From Acidimicrobiia bacterium (GTDB lineage Bacteria; Actinomycetota; Acidimicrobiia; Spongiisociales; UBA11373): a stretch of 64,000 nucleotides of DNA. The notes under the pieces were generated by a model, which saw only the letters and a program-made list of their open reading frames with translations, searched no databases and had not been told where the DNA came from. The stretch spans positions 4,363 through 68,362 of the forward strand of contig JBBDWO010000020.1 of the NCBI GenBank assembly GCA_040902765.1, in the 5' to 3' direction. The translations under genes were made by a program, and so were the position numbers. Shown here one piece after another: positions 34,121 to 43,855 of the stretch (position 1 is its first letter; each line of letters starts with the position of its first letter).

Positions 34121-36053
34121 CCAGCCAGGCCGCGATGCGGTCCGCCACGGCCTCCGGGGTGAAGCCCCACTCTTCGGCGAGCCGCTGCCAGGGTGCCGAG
34201 GCGCCGAAATGGTCGATGCCGATGATCAGACCGTGGGCACCGACCCATCGTTCCCAGCCAAAGGTGGCGGCGGCCTCGACCGAGACGCGGGGAATCCCGT
34301 CGCCGAGAACGTGCTCCCGGTAGCCCGGATCCTGTTCGGCGAACGCCTCCCAGCAGGGCATCGACACCACGCGTAGCGATACTCCCCTCCCGGCGAGCGC
34401 CTCCGCCGCCTCGAGTGCCACCCACACCTCGGAACCGGTGGCGAGCACAACGGCGTCCGAGCCATCCCGAACGACGTACGCCCCGCGGGCCACCTGTCCG
34501 GCCACCTGCGAGCGATCGAGCACCGGGACGGCCTGGCGAGTCAGGACGATGGCGGTGGGGCCGTCCTCGCGGGCGAGGGCCAGTGCCCAGGCTTCGGCGG
34601 TCTCCCCGGCATCGGCGGGTCGCACCACCCACATCCCCGGGATGGCGCGCAGGGAGGCGAGATGTTCGATCGGCTGATGGGTCGGTCCGTCCTCGCCCAG
34701 GAAGATCGAATCGTGGGTGTACACGAAGATGCTGGGAGCCTCCATCAGAGCGGCGAGCCGCACGGCCGGTCGCATGTAGTCGCTGAACACCAGGAAGGTC
34801 CCGCCGTAGGGGCGCAACCCGCCGTGGATGGCCATCCCATTCAGCGCGGTTCCCATGGCGTGCTCGCGGACACCGAACCGCAGGTTGCGGCCCGCAGGAT
34901 CGTCCTGGAACTCGCTCGAATCCTTCAAGTAGGTGTTGTTCGACGGCGTCAGGTCGGCGGACCCACCGATCAGGTCCGGGCGCAGAACGGCCAAGGCGTT
35001 GAGGGCTTTACCGGACGCCGATCGGGTGGCGACCTGGGCTCCGACCTCGAAACCGAGGTCGGGCGGCTGGACCTCGGGCGGCGCGTGGTAGGCCTCCCAC
35101 ATCCCCCGTCGCTCCGCATCGAGCGCCGCCAACCGCTGCGCCCATTGCCGCCGCGCCGCGCCTCCACGGTCCATTGCGCCGGCGAAGAAGTCACGAGCCT
35201 CTGGTGGGACGACGAAGGTCTGGTCGGGGTCCCAACCCATCGCCCGCTTGGTGGCGGCCACCTCGTCGGCGCCGAGCGGTGAGCCGTGCGCCTCGGCGGT
35301 GTCCTGCTTGGTCGGGGCCCCGTAGGCGATGTGCGTGCGACAGGCGATGAGCGAGGGCCGATCGTCCCGCTTGGCGGTCTCGATGGCGTCGTGGATGGCT
35401 TCGCGATCGTGGCCGTCGACCCTGAGCGCGTGCCATCCGTAAGCCTCGAAACGGGCGAGTACGTCTTCGGTGAAAGCGAGCTCGGTGCTCCCGTCGATGG
35501 TGATCGAATTGTCGTCGTACAGCACGACGAGCTTCCCGAGGCGCAGCCGGCCGGCGAGCGACGCCGCTTCAGAGGCGACGCCCTCCATGAGGTCCCCGTC
35601 ACTGGCGAACACCCACGTTCGATGGTCGACGAGGTCGTCTCCGAGAACGGCCCGCAGGTGCGCCTCGGCGATCGCCATCCCGACCGCGCTCCCGAACCCC
35701 TGACCGAGAGGGCCGGTGGTCATCTCGATCCCGAGATGCGGCTCGCGTTCCGGATGCCCGGCCGTCGGGTGACCGAACTGCCGGAAGTTGCGCAGATCGT
35801 CGAGGGACAGGGGGAACCCGCTCAAGTGCAGCAGGCCGTAGAGGAGCATCGAACCGTGGCCGTTGGAGAGGACGAAGCGGTCGCGGTCCGGCCACTCGGG
35901 GTCGCCGGGGTCGACCAGGAGGTGCCGTCCCCAGACAACGGCGGCGATGTCGGCCATCCCCATCGGCATCCCCGGATGCCCGTTGGCAGCCGCCTCGACC
36001 GCATCCATGGCAAGAGTGCGCAGCGTGTCGGCGGCGACCTGTTCGTGATCCAT
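34110..36053 (-). CDS. tkt: Transketolase
   Basis: A 647-residue transketolase. It transfers two-carbon ketol units in the pentose phosphate pathway using thiamine diphosphate. Landmarks: [13 protein letters not shown] at the N-terminus, [10 protein letters not shown], the TPP motif GDGDL variant in [15 protein letters not shown] with later [10 protein letters not shown], the FGVREHAMG catalytic Glu segment, and [20 protein letters not shown] in outline. The C-terminal domain ends AAWLESR, where the last residues are repeat-encoded. ATG 36053 (MDHEQVAAD) is preferred to a TTG 18 bases upstream. M24 peptidase gene lies upstream across a heptamer array. Confidence 0.94.
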   Translation of the reverse strand: MDHEQVAADTLRTLAMDAVEAAANGHPGMPMGMADIAAVVWGRHLLVDPGDPEWPDRDRFVLSNGHGSMLLYGLLHLSGFPLSLDDLRNFRQFGHPTAGHPEREPHLGIEMTTGPLGQGFGSAVGMAIAEAHLRAVLGDDLVDHRTWVFASDGDLMEGVASEAASLAGRLRLGKLVVLYDDNSITIDGSTELAFTEDVLARFEAYGWHALRVDGHDREAIHDAIETAKRDDRPSLIACRTHIAYGAPTKQDTAEAHGSPLGADEVAATKRAMGWDPDQTFVVPPEARDFFAGAMDRGGAARRQWAQRLAALDAERRGMWEAYHAPPEVQPPDLGFEVGAQVATRSASGKALNALAVLRPDLIGGSADLTPSNNTYLKDSSEFQDDPAGRNLRFGVREHAMGTALNGMAIHGGLRPYGGTFLVFSDYMRPAVRLAALMEAPSIFVYTHDSIFLGEDGPTHQPIEHLASLRAIPGMWVVRPADAGETAEAWALALAREDGPTAIVLTRQAVPVLDRSQVAGQVARGAYVVRDGSDAVVLATGSEVWVALEAAEALAGRGVSLRVVSMPCWEAFAEQDPGYREHVLGDGIPRVSVEAAATFGWERWVGAHGLIIGIDHFGASAPWQRLAEEWGFTPEAVADRIAAWLESR

Positions 36054-36069
36054 CAGGATGGGAGGGTAC

Positions 36070-36104
36070 AAGCAAGCAGGCAGCAGGCAGCAGGCAGGGC
36101 TACT
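36070..36104. repeat. Heptamer tandem array, unit CAGGCAG (5 units)
   Basis: AAGCAAG, CAGGCAG x3, GGCTACT fill the junction between the transketolase start and the stop codon of the M24 peptidase (36100-36102), which falls in the last unit. Confidence 0.85.
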
Positions 36105-37197
36105 CGACGAGGAGCAGAGAGCGCGGAGATCGGTTGAGTTCGTCGATCCCGTCGGCAGTGCACACCACGATGTCCTCGATCCGCATGCCGAAGGCGCCCG
36201 GCTCGTAGATCCCTGGCTCGATCGAGAAGGTCATCCCCTCCTCCAGCGACGCCTCGTTGCCTTCCACCAGGTACGGGTGCTCGTGGACCTCGAGGCCGAT
36301 CCCGTGCCCGGTGCGATGGATGAAGCGGTCGCCGTATCCAGCGTCGTCGATCATCCGGCGGGCCACCCGGTCCACCTCCTGCGCCGCCACCCCGGGCCGT
36401 ACCGCCTCTCGGGCTGCGGCCTGGGCTTGCTCGAGCACCGTGTAGGCGGCTGCGAAGTCGACCGACGGCTCGCCCACATGGAGCGTGCGAGTCGTGTCCG
36501 AGTGGTAGCCGCGGTAGCGGCCCCCGAAGTCGAGCACGATGGAGTCGCCGGCCTCGATCACCCGGCGCCCGGTCTCGTGATGGGGCGACGCCGCGTTGGG
36601 ACCCGACGCGACAATGGTGAAGGTGGACACATCGTGCCCCTCGGCGACGACACGCTCGGCGATGTCCCCGGCAACCTCGCGCTCGGAGCGGCCAGCGAAG
36701 CGGATGTCGCCCAAAACGGCGACCACCCGATCGGCGGCGGCCCCCGCAGCACCGAGACACTCGATCTCCGCAGGCTCCTTGCGCATCCGCAGACCGGCCA
36801 TGAACGGGGTCGCCGGAGCGAAACGCGCCGCCCCGAGCTGCTCTTGGAGCGCCAGCAGGAACACGGACCATGTCTGGTCGCCGACCAGCAAGGACGCCCG
36901 TGACCCGACCAGCTCTCCAGCGAGCGCCACCGGATCCTCGGTCTCACCCCATGCCCGGACGCGAAACGCCCCCTGCCGATCGTCGACCCGCGGCGCCTCG
37001 AGCATGGGCACGAGGAGCGTCGGCTCCCCATCGGACGGGAGCACCAACATGGTGAGGCGCTCCAGCGGCATGGCTTCGTAGCCGATGAGGTAGGGGAGGT
37101 CGGCACCGACCGACACCAGGAGGGCATCGACCCCTGCCCGTCGCAGCCGATCCCGCGTGTGTTCAAGGCGGGCGGCGTAGTCGAAGTCGGGGAACAT
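36100..37197 (-). CDS. M24-family Xaa-Pro aminopeptidase/dipeptidase
   Basis: A 365-residue pita-bread-fold metallopeptidase. An N-terminal creatinase-like domain (1-135) precedes the catalytic domain, where the metal ligands are visible as Asp in [18 protein letters not shown] in outline (both Asp residues), His in [11 protein letters not shown], Glu in FSIEPGIY and Glu in MRIEDIV. It would cleave dipeptides or N-termini with proline in the cytoplasm. Closest in layout to PepQ. Same strand as transketolase, separated only by a heptamer array. Confidence 0.9.
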   Translation of the reverse strand: MFPDFDYAARLEHTRDRLRRAGVDALLVSVGADLPYLIGYEAMPLERLTMLVLPSDGEPTLLVPMLEAPRVDDRQGAFRVRAWGETEDPVALAGELVGSRASLLVGDQTWSVFLLALQEQLGAARFAPATPFMAGLRMRKEPAEIECLGAAGAAADRVVAVLGDIRFAGRSEREVAGDIAERVVAEGHDVSTFTIVASGPNAASPHHETGRRVIEAGDSIVLDFGGRYRGYHSDTTRTLHVGEPSVDFAAAYTVLEQAQAAAREAVRPGVAAQEVDRVARRMIDDAGYGDRFIHRTGHGIGLEVHEHPYLVEGNEASLEEGMTFSIEPGIYEPGAFGMRIEDIVVCTADGIDELNRSPRSLLLVE

Positions 37198-37259
37198 CGG
37201 CTCCGGAGCCTACCGGGTGTGCCTCGCCCGTCACCGGAATCGCCATACCAACAGTTACC

Positions 37260-39149
37260 ATGGTGTGTCCCTCAACTTTCCAAATCAAGTCACCGATGAG
37301 TCTCGACGTGCACCCTCCCCATCCAAACTATCCCGCCTTCGTCCGCTCTCGGCGCCTCGTGGGCTTCATCGCCGCCCTGACCTGTGTTTCGGTGTGGGTG
37401 ACCGCCCTCGTCATCCTGTCGATCGGCGAACGGCACCGACGCGATGAGCTCGCTTCCGAGCTCATCGTCATCACTCGATCGATGGCCGAGTACGTGGGGT
37501 CGCTGCTCTCCGAGCAACAGGCTCGCGCCGCCGGCATGGCGGCCCTGCCGGGAGTGGCAGAGGCAACGGAGTCGCTCGCCGTCGACGGCGATGCGGGCCA
37601 CCTCGAGCAGGTGGAGAACGTGCTCTTTGTGGCCAGCCGGTTGGGTGCTTCGCTGGTCGAGTACGTGCTCGTCTCGCCCGACGGACGGCTCCTGGCGAGC
37701 AACATCCCCGACGTCATCTGGACCGAGGGGGCGCTCCAATGGGAGGAGGGCATCGAGGTGCTCGTCTTCGAAGCCACCGGGGACCGCATCGGCGAGATCC
37801 GCATCCGGGTGTGGGCACCGGTGGCGACCGAAGATAGCGCGGTCGTCGGCTATCTCGGGCTCTCCTCCGACGTCGCCCCGGTCGCCAGGTTCCTGGTGGC
37901 GACCCTCGGCACTTCGGCGTCTCGGGAGATCTACCTGTTCGACGGCGATGGGCGGCTGCTCACACCCACCCGCTTCGAAGCCAGCCTCGCCGGGCTCGGT
38001 CTCCTCGAACCGGGGGAATCCTCGATCGGCCTTCGGGTCGCCGATCCCGGCCGCGACCTGCGCGACGGCGGGACCGTCGACCCTGACGCACCACTCACCC
38101 GGATGGCGGCGAGCGCCACCTCGGGAGAAAACGGCTTCGATGTGAGCGGCTACCGCGACTACCGGGGTGTGACCGTGGTCGGGGCGTGGCAGTGGATCGC
38201 CGAACCCGGGATCGGTCTCAGCGCCGAGGTCGACAAGGCCGAGGCGTTCGCCGTCTTCTGGTCGACCCGGCGACTGTGGATGATCGCCGCCGGGGTGCTC
38301 ACCGCTCTCACCTTGCTGCTCGCCGCCACCTTCCTCGTGACGGCGAGCCGTCTCTCTCGCACCACCAACGCCCTGCGACGCCTCTCGGAGGGTCTGGAGC
38401 GGGAGGTGGAGAATCGCACCGAGGAACTCAGCGCTTCCCGGGCCCAACTCCAGGCCGAAGCGGCGGTCAAGGACAACCTGATCGCCGCCGTGTCTCACGA
38501 GTTGCGCACGCCACTCTCCGGGGTCATCGGGTTCGCTTTGGTCGCCCTCGAGTCCGACAGGCTCGACGCCCACACCCGTGACCTGTTCGAGACGATCCTC
38601 GGCCAGGGGAAGGACATGGCCGATATCGTCGACGACCTGACCGCGATCAGCCGGCTGTCCACCAACACCCTGCGCCTCGACCTGTCGGAGTTCGACCTCC
38701 TCGAAGAGGCGACCCGGGTCGTCCACCACTGGGATCCGGCTCAGGGGGGTTGGATCGAAGTATCCGGTTCGTCGGTGACCGCGCTCGGAGATCGAGCCCG
38801 CACCCGGCAGGTGATCCGGAATCTGGTCTCCAACGCCCTTCGATACGGGGGTCCGACCATCACCGTGACGGTCGCCGCCGAGGTTGACGGTGCGACCCTC
38901 GCCGTGGGCGACGACGGACCGCCGCTCACCCCGGAGGTCGAATCCAACATGTTCGACCCCTACTTCCGCGGGACCTCGGACGGCCCCGCCCCGTCCATGG
39001 GCATCGGCCTCGGGCTCAGCCGGAGTCTGGTGGCGGCAATGGACGGCACGCTGACCTTCCGCCGCATCGACGACCGCAACACCTTCATGCTGTCGCTCCC
39101 CGCGGCAGTCGCCTCGAGATCGTCCGCCAGTACCCCGGTCGACCACTAG
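37260..39149 (+). CDS. Membrane sensor histidine kinase
   Basis: About 629 residues. TM1 (32-54), a large extracytoplasmic sensor (about 57-338, Cache-like, containing YVLVSPDGRLLASN and EIYLFDGDGRLLTP repeats) and TM2 (340-362) are followed by a short coiled linker (LEREVENRTEEL), HisKA with His413 in AVSHELRTPLSG, and HATPase with NLVSNALRYGG, GDDGPPLTPE and a GIGLGLS G2 box. The two similar sensor segments point to a double Cache module. ATG 37260 or an in-frame ATG at 37296 may be the start. No response regulator gene is adjacent. Confidence 0.88.
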   Translation: MVCPSTFQIKSPMSLDVHPPHPNYPAFVRSRRLVGFIAALTCVSVWVTALVILSIGERHRRDELASELIVITRSMAEYVGSLLSEQQARAAGMAALPGVAEATESLAVDGDAGHLEQVENVLFVASRLGASLVEYVLVSPDGRLLASNIPDVIWTEGALQWEEGIEVLVFEATGDRIGEIRIRVWAPVATEDSAVVGYLGLSSDVAPVARFLVATLGTSASREIYLFDGDGRLLTPTRFEASLAGLGLLEPGESSIGLRVADPGRDLRDGGTVDPDAPLTRMAASATSGENGFDVSGYRDYRGVTVVGAWQWIAEPGIGLSAEVDKAEAFAVFWSTRRLWMIAAGVLTALTLLLAATFLVTASRLSRTTNALRRLSEGLEREVENRTEELSASRAQLQAEAAVKDNLIAAVSHELRTPLSGVIGFALVALESDRLDAHTRDLFETILGQGKDMADIVDDLTAISRLSTNTLRLDLSEFDLLEEATRVVHHWDPAQGGWIEVSGSSVTALGDRARTRQVIRNLVSNALRYGGPTITVTVAAEVDGATLAVGDDGPPLTPEVESNMFDPYFRGTSDGPAPSMGIGLGLSRSLVAAMDGTLTFRRIDDRNTFMLSLPAAVASRSSASTPVDH

Positions 39150-39181
39150 CGTTCGGCCAGCATCACCGCCAGGAGGCGCTC

Positions 39182-39700
39182 ATGTCGGCGCCCGCCACCA
39201 GACTCAGAATCGCTGCCGCCACCCTGGCGTTGCTCGTCGTCGCCTGCGGCGATGACGGCGGCACTATCACCACCGTCGGTGAGCTGACCACGACGACCGG
39301 GGCCACCGCCAGCACCACCACCGAGGCGACTGCACCACCCGGGCGGTGCGACGACCCGGCCGAGCCGCTCACGCTGGGGATCCCGTACGAGGGCGTGATC
39401 GATGCCACCGCCGATCCTTACCCGGCGAACGCCCGGTACTTCTGCGTCGAGGTTCCCGCAGGGGCCAGCACCCTGGTGTTCACCCTCACGGACCTCGAGG
39501 CCGACCTCGACCTCTACGTGGGCTTGGGCTCGATCGAAAGCGTCCAGGGCGTCAATACATGGGAGTGGGCGGGACAGGAGTTCGAGAACGCTCCCGAGTA
39601 CATCGAAATCGTCAATCCGGAGGGTGGCGTGTACTACATCGAAGTCTTCGACTACAACGGGGCCGGATCGACCTACACGGTGATGGCGACCGCCGACTGA
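39182..39700 (+). CDS. Lipoprotein with PPC-type beta domain
   Basis: A 172-residue secreted lipoprotein. The signal ends in LLVVAC (lipobox; Cys lipidated), followed by a Thr-rich linker. The C-terminal domain (about 70-172) has the bacterial pre-peptidase (PPC) pattern: AEPLTLGIPYEGVID, FCVEVPAGASTLVFTLT, DLDLYVG and YYIEVFDYNGAGSTYTV. PPC domains usually accompany secreted peptidases; here the domain stands alone. It starts 33 bp after the histidine kinase stop, so it may be co-transcribed and conceivably assist signal sensing (inference). Confidence 0.78.
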   Translation: MSAPATRLRIAAATLALLVVACGDDGGTITTVGELTTTTGATASTTTEATAPPGRCDDPAEPLTLGIPYEGVIDATADPYPANARYFCVEVPAGASTLVFTLTDLEADLDLYVGLGSIESVQGVNTWEWAGQEFENAPEYIEIVNPEGGVYYIEVFDYNGAGSTYTVMATAD

Positions 39701-39787
39701 GTCAAGGCACCGTTGGTTTCTGTCGATACAGCCGACATGCGCGTCGCGACCGCCGCCATCGTCCTCTCCGTCGGCGACTGATCGGCC

Positions 39788-40666
39788 TCACTCCCCCCAG
39801 CGGTGCTCGATGAGCCAGCGCGCCGTATCGACGTGGTTTTCGAGCACGCGGTCACCGTCGAATGCCCAGGCGATCGTCTGTCCGATGGTCCAGGCGGCGG
39901 CCCGGGTCGAGTCCAGGTCGAGGGCGTCCACCAGCCGATCGAACCGTTCCAACACCTCGGCTTCGGAGTGACCCAGTTCGTAGGACCTGACGATGGGTGC
40001 CACCGAAAACGCACGATCGCCGACGAGCGGCTTGGGGTCGATCGCCAACCACGGCTCGCGTGTCGCCCGTAGGACGTTGTGCCCGTGGAGGTCCTGGTGG
40101 AGCAGCACCGCCGAGGAACCGCCGATGACACCGGTCAGCGCATCGACGGCCGCATCGATGAGGCGACGCTCGACGGAGCGCCGGACGCGCTCCCAGGCGG
40201 CGGGGATGTCCTCGATCCATCCCCGGGCCTCCTCGTCGAGCGAACGGAATGGCCCGTCGGCGGCGACCCAGAGGCGAGGCAGCAGTCCGATGAGGACCTC
40301 CAGGGCCACCTCCGGTCCGGCGTCGGCGAGGTGATCCCCCGGGTGGCACGGTTCGATGAGCAGCGCGAAGAGATCGGGCTCGTGCCCGAGGAGCCGGACC
40401 GCGCCGTCCCCGTCCCACACCCGCAGAGCCTCGGCCTCGTGCTCCGACTCGTCGTGCGGGAACTGGATCTTGAGCATCGCGGGCTCGTCGTGCCTCGTGA
40501 CCGGCATCACGAGGGACACGTAGGACCCCGGGAACGGGTCGCCCACGATCCGCAGCGACCACCGGTCGACGGCGTCGCCCACGAGTCGAGGAAGCGCGGC
40601 TACCCATTCAGGGCCGCCATCGACCGAACGGATGCGCTCGAGGGAGTCGGGTAGGCGGAGGTCCAT
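39788..40666 (-). CDS. Streptomycin 6-kinase-like aminoglycoside phosphotransferase
   Basis: A 292-residue kinase-fold protein of the APH(6)/hydroxyurea-resistance type. Catalytic loop VLLHQDLHGHNVL (Asp as base, Asn as metal ligand) and the DFG-equivalent AIDPKPLVGDRAFSVAP are intact; the nucleotide lysine is in AMLKIQFPHDES. Family members phosphorylate streptomycin, but chromosomal relatives may have other small-molecule substrates. Only 8 bp separate its ATG from a heptamer array, so it lacks a normal ribosome-binding site. Its 3' end faces the PPC lipoprotein. Confidence 0.8.
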   Translation of the reverse strand: MDLRLPDSLERIRSVDGGPEWVAALPRLVGDAVDRWSLRIVGDPFPGSYVSLVMPVTRHDEPAMLKIQFPHDESEHEAEALRVWDGDGAVRLLGHEPDLFALLIEPCHPGDHLADAGPEVALEVLIGLLPRLWVAADGPFRSLDEEARGWIEDIPAAWERVRRSVERRLIDAAVDALTGVIGGSSAVLLHQDLHGHNVLRATREPWLAIDPKPLVGDRAFSVAPIVRSYELGHSEAEVLERFDRLVDALDLDSTRAAAWTIGQTIAWAFDGDRVLENHVDTARWLIEHRWGE

Positions 40667-40674
40667 GGGACGAC

Positions 40675-40737
40675 GCTACCGGCTACCGGCTACCGGCTAC
40701 CGGCCAGACTCGCTACTCGCTACTCGCTACTCCTCGC
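40675..40737. repeat. Two heptamer arrays back to back (GCTACCG x4, TCGCTAC x3)
   Basis: GCTACCG repeats four times (40675-40702), one mixed unit GCCAGAC follows, then TCGCTAC three times and TCCTCGC, all in one 7-bp register. The stop codon of the LipB-LipA gene (40720-40722) and its final SSE residues lie in the second part. This shows two unit types joined without loss of phase. Confidence 0.92.
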
Positions 40738-42354
40738 CGCCGCTTCCTTGGCGTGGTAGGAGGAGCGGACCAGCGGGCCACTCTCCACGTGCCGCAGGCC
40801 GAGGCGTCGGCCCTCGGAGGCGAAGGCGACGAATTCGTCGGGATGGACGTAACGATCGACCCGCCGGTGACGCGCCGTCGGACGCAGGTACTGACCGATC
40901 GTGACCACGTCCACCCCGACGGCGCGAAGGTCCGCCAGGGCACCCATCACCTCGTCGGTGGTCTCTCCCATGCCGACGATGAGGCCGGATTTGACCAGGG
41001 AGGCGGGACCCAGCCACCGGGCCCGGGCGAGCAGTGCCAGCGACCTGCCGTAGTTGGCCGCGGTACGCACGTCGCGCTGTAGTCGGAGGACGGTCTCGGT
41101 GTTGTGGTTGAGGACATCTGGTTCGGCAGCCATCACCGTCTCCAAGGCAGCCCGATCACCCTTGAAGTCCGGGATCAGCACCTCGACGTCGCAGGCGAGG
41201 CGGGTCCGGATCTGGCGGATCGACTCGGCAAAGACCTCGGCCCCGCCATCGGGGAGGTCGTCGCGATTCACCGAGGTCAGCACGGCGTGCTCGAGCCGCA
41301 TCTGGGCGACGGCCTCGGCAACGCGCTTCGGCTCGTCCCGGTCGACCTCACCCGGTCGACCGGTGGCGACGTCACAGAAGCCGCAGGCTCGGGTGCACAC
41401 GTCACCGAGGAGCATGAAGGTTGCCGTCCCGCTCCCCCAGCACTCATAGATGTTGGGGCACCCGGCCTCTTCGCAGACGGTGTTGAGGTCGAGGCCCTCC
41501 ACCAGCCGCTTGAGGTCGCGATATCCCGGTCCCAGGTCGAGCTTGACCTTCATCCACTCCGGCTTTTCCGGCTCTCCCGGCAGGCGCCCGCGCACCGTGA
41601 TCGGCACGGCCTGGCGGCTGCGCGGGGTGAACGTGCCACTGGCGAGGAGCGCGTCGACGTCGAAGGCGGCATCGGCCCTGGCCGTGCCCCTGATGAAGGC
41701 AGCCCGCTGGTCGTCGACGAGGTCATGGCCGAAGACCTCGGCGAATCGAGGAATCAGGGCGTCGGCTACCTCTTCGACCGAGATCTCGCCCAGGAGGCGC
41801 TGTAGCGAGGTAACCGGTCGGTCCGGGATGCCACAGGGAACGATGTGATCGAACCAGGTCAGATCGGTGGTCACGTTGAGAGCGAACCCGTGGGTGGTGA
41901 CGCCGCGGGCGGCTCGTACCCCGATGGCGGCCACCTTGCCCTGCGCGGTCCAGACGCCGGTGAATCCGTCCTCCGCCCACGCCTCGACTCCCAGATCGGC
42001 GAGTGTGCGGATCAGCACCTCCTGGAGGCGGGCGACATGCCCGGCGACCTCCATGGACGAACCGAGCCGAACGATCGGGTATCCGACCAGCTGGCCCGGA
42101 CCGTGGAAGGTCACGTCGCCGCCTCGATCCACCCGGAACACGGTTGCGCCGAGGGCCGCGGCTCGGGCGTCGTCGATGAGCACGTTGGCACCGCTGGAGA
42201 ACCGGCCGACCGTGTAGGTGGGCGGATGCTCGAGCAGCAGCAGGTAGTCGTCGTCGGTGCGGCCGAGCAGCCGCCCCTCGTGGAGCGCTCGCTGGAGATC
42301 CCAGGCTTCGTCGTACGGGAGCCGACCCAGCCACCGGGACCGGAGCCGGGTCAC
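40720..42354 (-). CDS. LipB-LipA fusion: octanoyltransferase + lipoyl synthase
   Basis: One 544-residue reading frame carries both lipoate-biosynthesis enzymes. Residues 1-220 are Lip[28 protein letters not shown], Lys140 in [10 protein letters not shown] and the acyl-accepting Cys174 in [13 protein letters not shown]. Residues about 250-544 are LipA: Cys294/Cys299/Cys305 bind the sacrificial auxiliary cluster, Cys320/Cys324/Cys327 (CTRACGFC) bind the radical-SAM cluster, and RSSYHA near the end supplies the conserved serine. The linker (221-250) has no stop. Its GTG overlaps the E2 stop (GTGA), so the enzyme that lipoylates E2 is co-translated with it. The terminal SSE is repeat-encoded. Confidence 0.9.
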   Translation of the reverse strand: MTRLRSRWLGRLPYDEAWDLQRALHEGRLLGRTDDDYLLLLEHPPTYTVGRFSSGANVLIDDARAAALGATVFRVDRGGDVTFHGPGQLVGYPIVRLGSSMEVAGHVARLQEVLIRTLADLGVEAWAEDGFTGVWTAQGKVAAIGVRAARGVTTHGFALNVTTDLTWFDHIVPCGIPDRPVTSLQRLLGEISVEEVADALIPRFAEVFGHDLVDDQRAAFIRGTARADAAFDVDALLASGTFTPRSRQAVPITVRGRLPGEPEKPEWMKVKLDLGPGYRDLKRLVEGLDLNTVCEEAGCPNIYECWGSGTATFMLLGDVCTRACGFCDVATGRPGEVDRDEPKRVAEAVAQMRLEHAVLTSVNRDDLPDGGAEVFAESIRQIRTRLACDVEVLIPDFKGDRAALETVMAAEPDVLNHNTETVLRLQRDVRTAANYGRSLALLARARWLGPASLVKSGLIVGMGETTDEVMGALADLRAVGVDVVTIGQYLRPTARHRRVDRYVHPDEFVAFASEGRRLGLRHVESGPLVRSSYHAKEAAARSSE

Positions 42355-43841
42355 ACCAACTCCTGCTCCCAGTCCCAGTTCTCGAGGTTCTCCTTGATCC
42401 GCCTGAGGAACAGGACCGCCGTGGAGCCGTCGAAGGCCCGATGGTCCCAGGAGAACCCGAGGTACCCGATGTGGTGGATGGCGATGGCGTCGCTGCCGTC
42501 ACGATCCTGGACCACCACCGGACGCTTGGTGATCGTCTCCGTCGACAGGATCGCCACGTTGGGCACGTTGATGATCGGTGCCGACATGAACGAGCCGAAC
42601 GGTCCCGGGTTGGTGATGGTGAACGTGCTGCCGCTCACGTCGTCGGGCTCCATCTTCCCCGAACGGGCCTTCTCGGCCACACGCCGCACTTCTCGGGCGA
42701 GCCCTTTCAGGCGCAGGCCGTCGGCGCCCCGCACCGTCATCACCACCAGCCCCTCCTGATCCAGGTCGACGCTGAATCCGAGATCGATGCGGCCGTGCAT
42801 GATGCGCCGCTTGTTCTCGAGATCGAAGGTCGAGTTGACCACCGGATACTCCTCCAGGGCATCGACGGTTGCCCGGGTGATGAACGGGAGGTAGGTGAGC
42901 GAGAAGCCCTCCCGCTCCTTGAAGGCGTCACGGTTGCGGCGGCGGACCTGCTCGACGGCCTCGTAGTCGACCTCGACCGACGTCCATACGTGCGCCGTCG
43001 ACTGCTTGGCACGGATCATGTTCTCGGCGATCCGAACCCGCAGGCGGTCCATCTCCACGACGGTGTCCTCACCGGCGACGGCGGGCGGTGGTGGCGCCGG
43101 CTTCGGCGCGGCCGGGGCGGCCTTCGGCTCGGGCGCGGCAGCGGCTGGCGCCGGTGCGGCCTTCGGTTCCTCGGCAGGAGCCGGCTGGGCCTCGCCGCTC
43201 TCGATGAACGCCCCTACGTCGCGTCGGGTGACCCGGCCGCCGCTCCCGCTTCCCTCGATTCGGGTCGGGTCGATCCCGTGCTCGGCGGCGAGCCGCCGGA
43301 CCACCGGCGACAGGAGCGCACCCGATGGGGATGTCCGGGGCTTCGCCTCGGAGGATGCCGGGGCCGTCCTCGGCGGGTCAGCCGCGGGCTCGGGCTCAGA
43401 CTCGGGCTCAGACTCAGGCTCGGGCTCGGACTCAGGCTCGGGCTCAGGCTCGGGCTCGGGCTCCTTCTTGGCCTCCGGCGCCGGTTCCGGGGTCTCCTGC
43501 TCTGCAGCATCCGTTGCTGAGGTCTCGTCGGTCCCAACGGAATCGTCCTCGGCAGGGGCGGCGGACGAAGCGTCGTCACCCGGTGCGGAAGACGACGCCT
43601 CGCCGGCATCGCCGATGACGACGAGCGGCGTCCCGACGGCGACGGTGGCTCCTTCTTCGACGAGGATCTCGAGGATCGTTCCCGCCGCCGGTGACGGGAC
43701 CTCGGTATCCACCTTGTCGGTGGAGATCTCCAGGAGTACCTCGTCCTCGTTGATCGAGTCGCCCACCTGCTTGGCCCACCGGAGGATGGTGCCCTCGGTG
43801 ACCGTCTCTCCCAACTGTGGCATCGTGACCGTCATAGCCAT
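42351..43841 (-). CDS. Dihydrolipoamide acyltransferase (E2 of 2-oxo acid dehydrogenase)
   Basis: A 496-residue E2. Lipoyl domain 1-80 with Lys43 in ISTDKVDTE; an acidic Glu/Pro/Ser-rich linker (about 118-158) built of in-frame hexamer-like repeats; a peripheral-subunit-binding domain ([16 protein letters not shown], about 180-215); a second Ala/Pro linker; and the catalytic domain (about 265-496) ending [17 protein letters not shown] with the catalytic His and Asp. It carries acyl groups from E1 to CoA. With fused E1 and E3 upstream, branched-chain 2-oxo acids are the preferred substrates, though pyruvate cannot be excluded. Confidence 0.9.
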   Translation of the reverse strand: MAMTVTMPQLGETVTEGTILRWAKQVGDSINEDEVLLEISTDKVDTEVPSPAAGTILEILVEEGATVAVGTPLVVIGDAGEASSSAPGDDASSAAPAEDDSVGTDETSATDAAEQETPEPAPEAKKEPEPEPEPEPESEPEPESEPESEPEPAADPPRTAPASSEAKPRTSPSGALLSPVVRRLAAEHGIDPTRIEGSGSGGRVTRRDVGAFIESGEAQPAPAEEPKAAPAPAAAAPEPKAAPAAPKPAPPPPAVAGEDTVVEMDRLRVRIAENMIRAKQSTAHVWTSVEVDYEAVEQVRRRNRDAFKEREGFSLTYLPFITRATVDALEEYPVVNSTFDLENKRRIMHGRIDLGFSVDLDQEGLVVMTVRGADGLRLKGLAREVRRVAEKARSGKMEPDDVSGSTFTITNPGPFGSFMSAPIINVPNVAILSTETITKRPVVVQDRDGSDAIAIHHIGYLGFSWDHRAFDGSTAVLFLRRIKENLENWDWEQELV

Positions 43842-43855
43842 GGTCTTCGGCCCTC

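Noticed and set aside
37290-39146. 618-codon open frame on the minus strand
   Set aside because: Antisense to the histidine kinase, which has all H, N and G boxes; no motif in the antisense translation.
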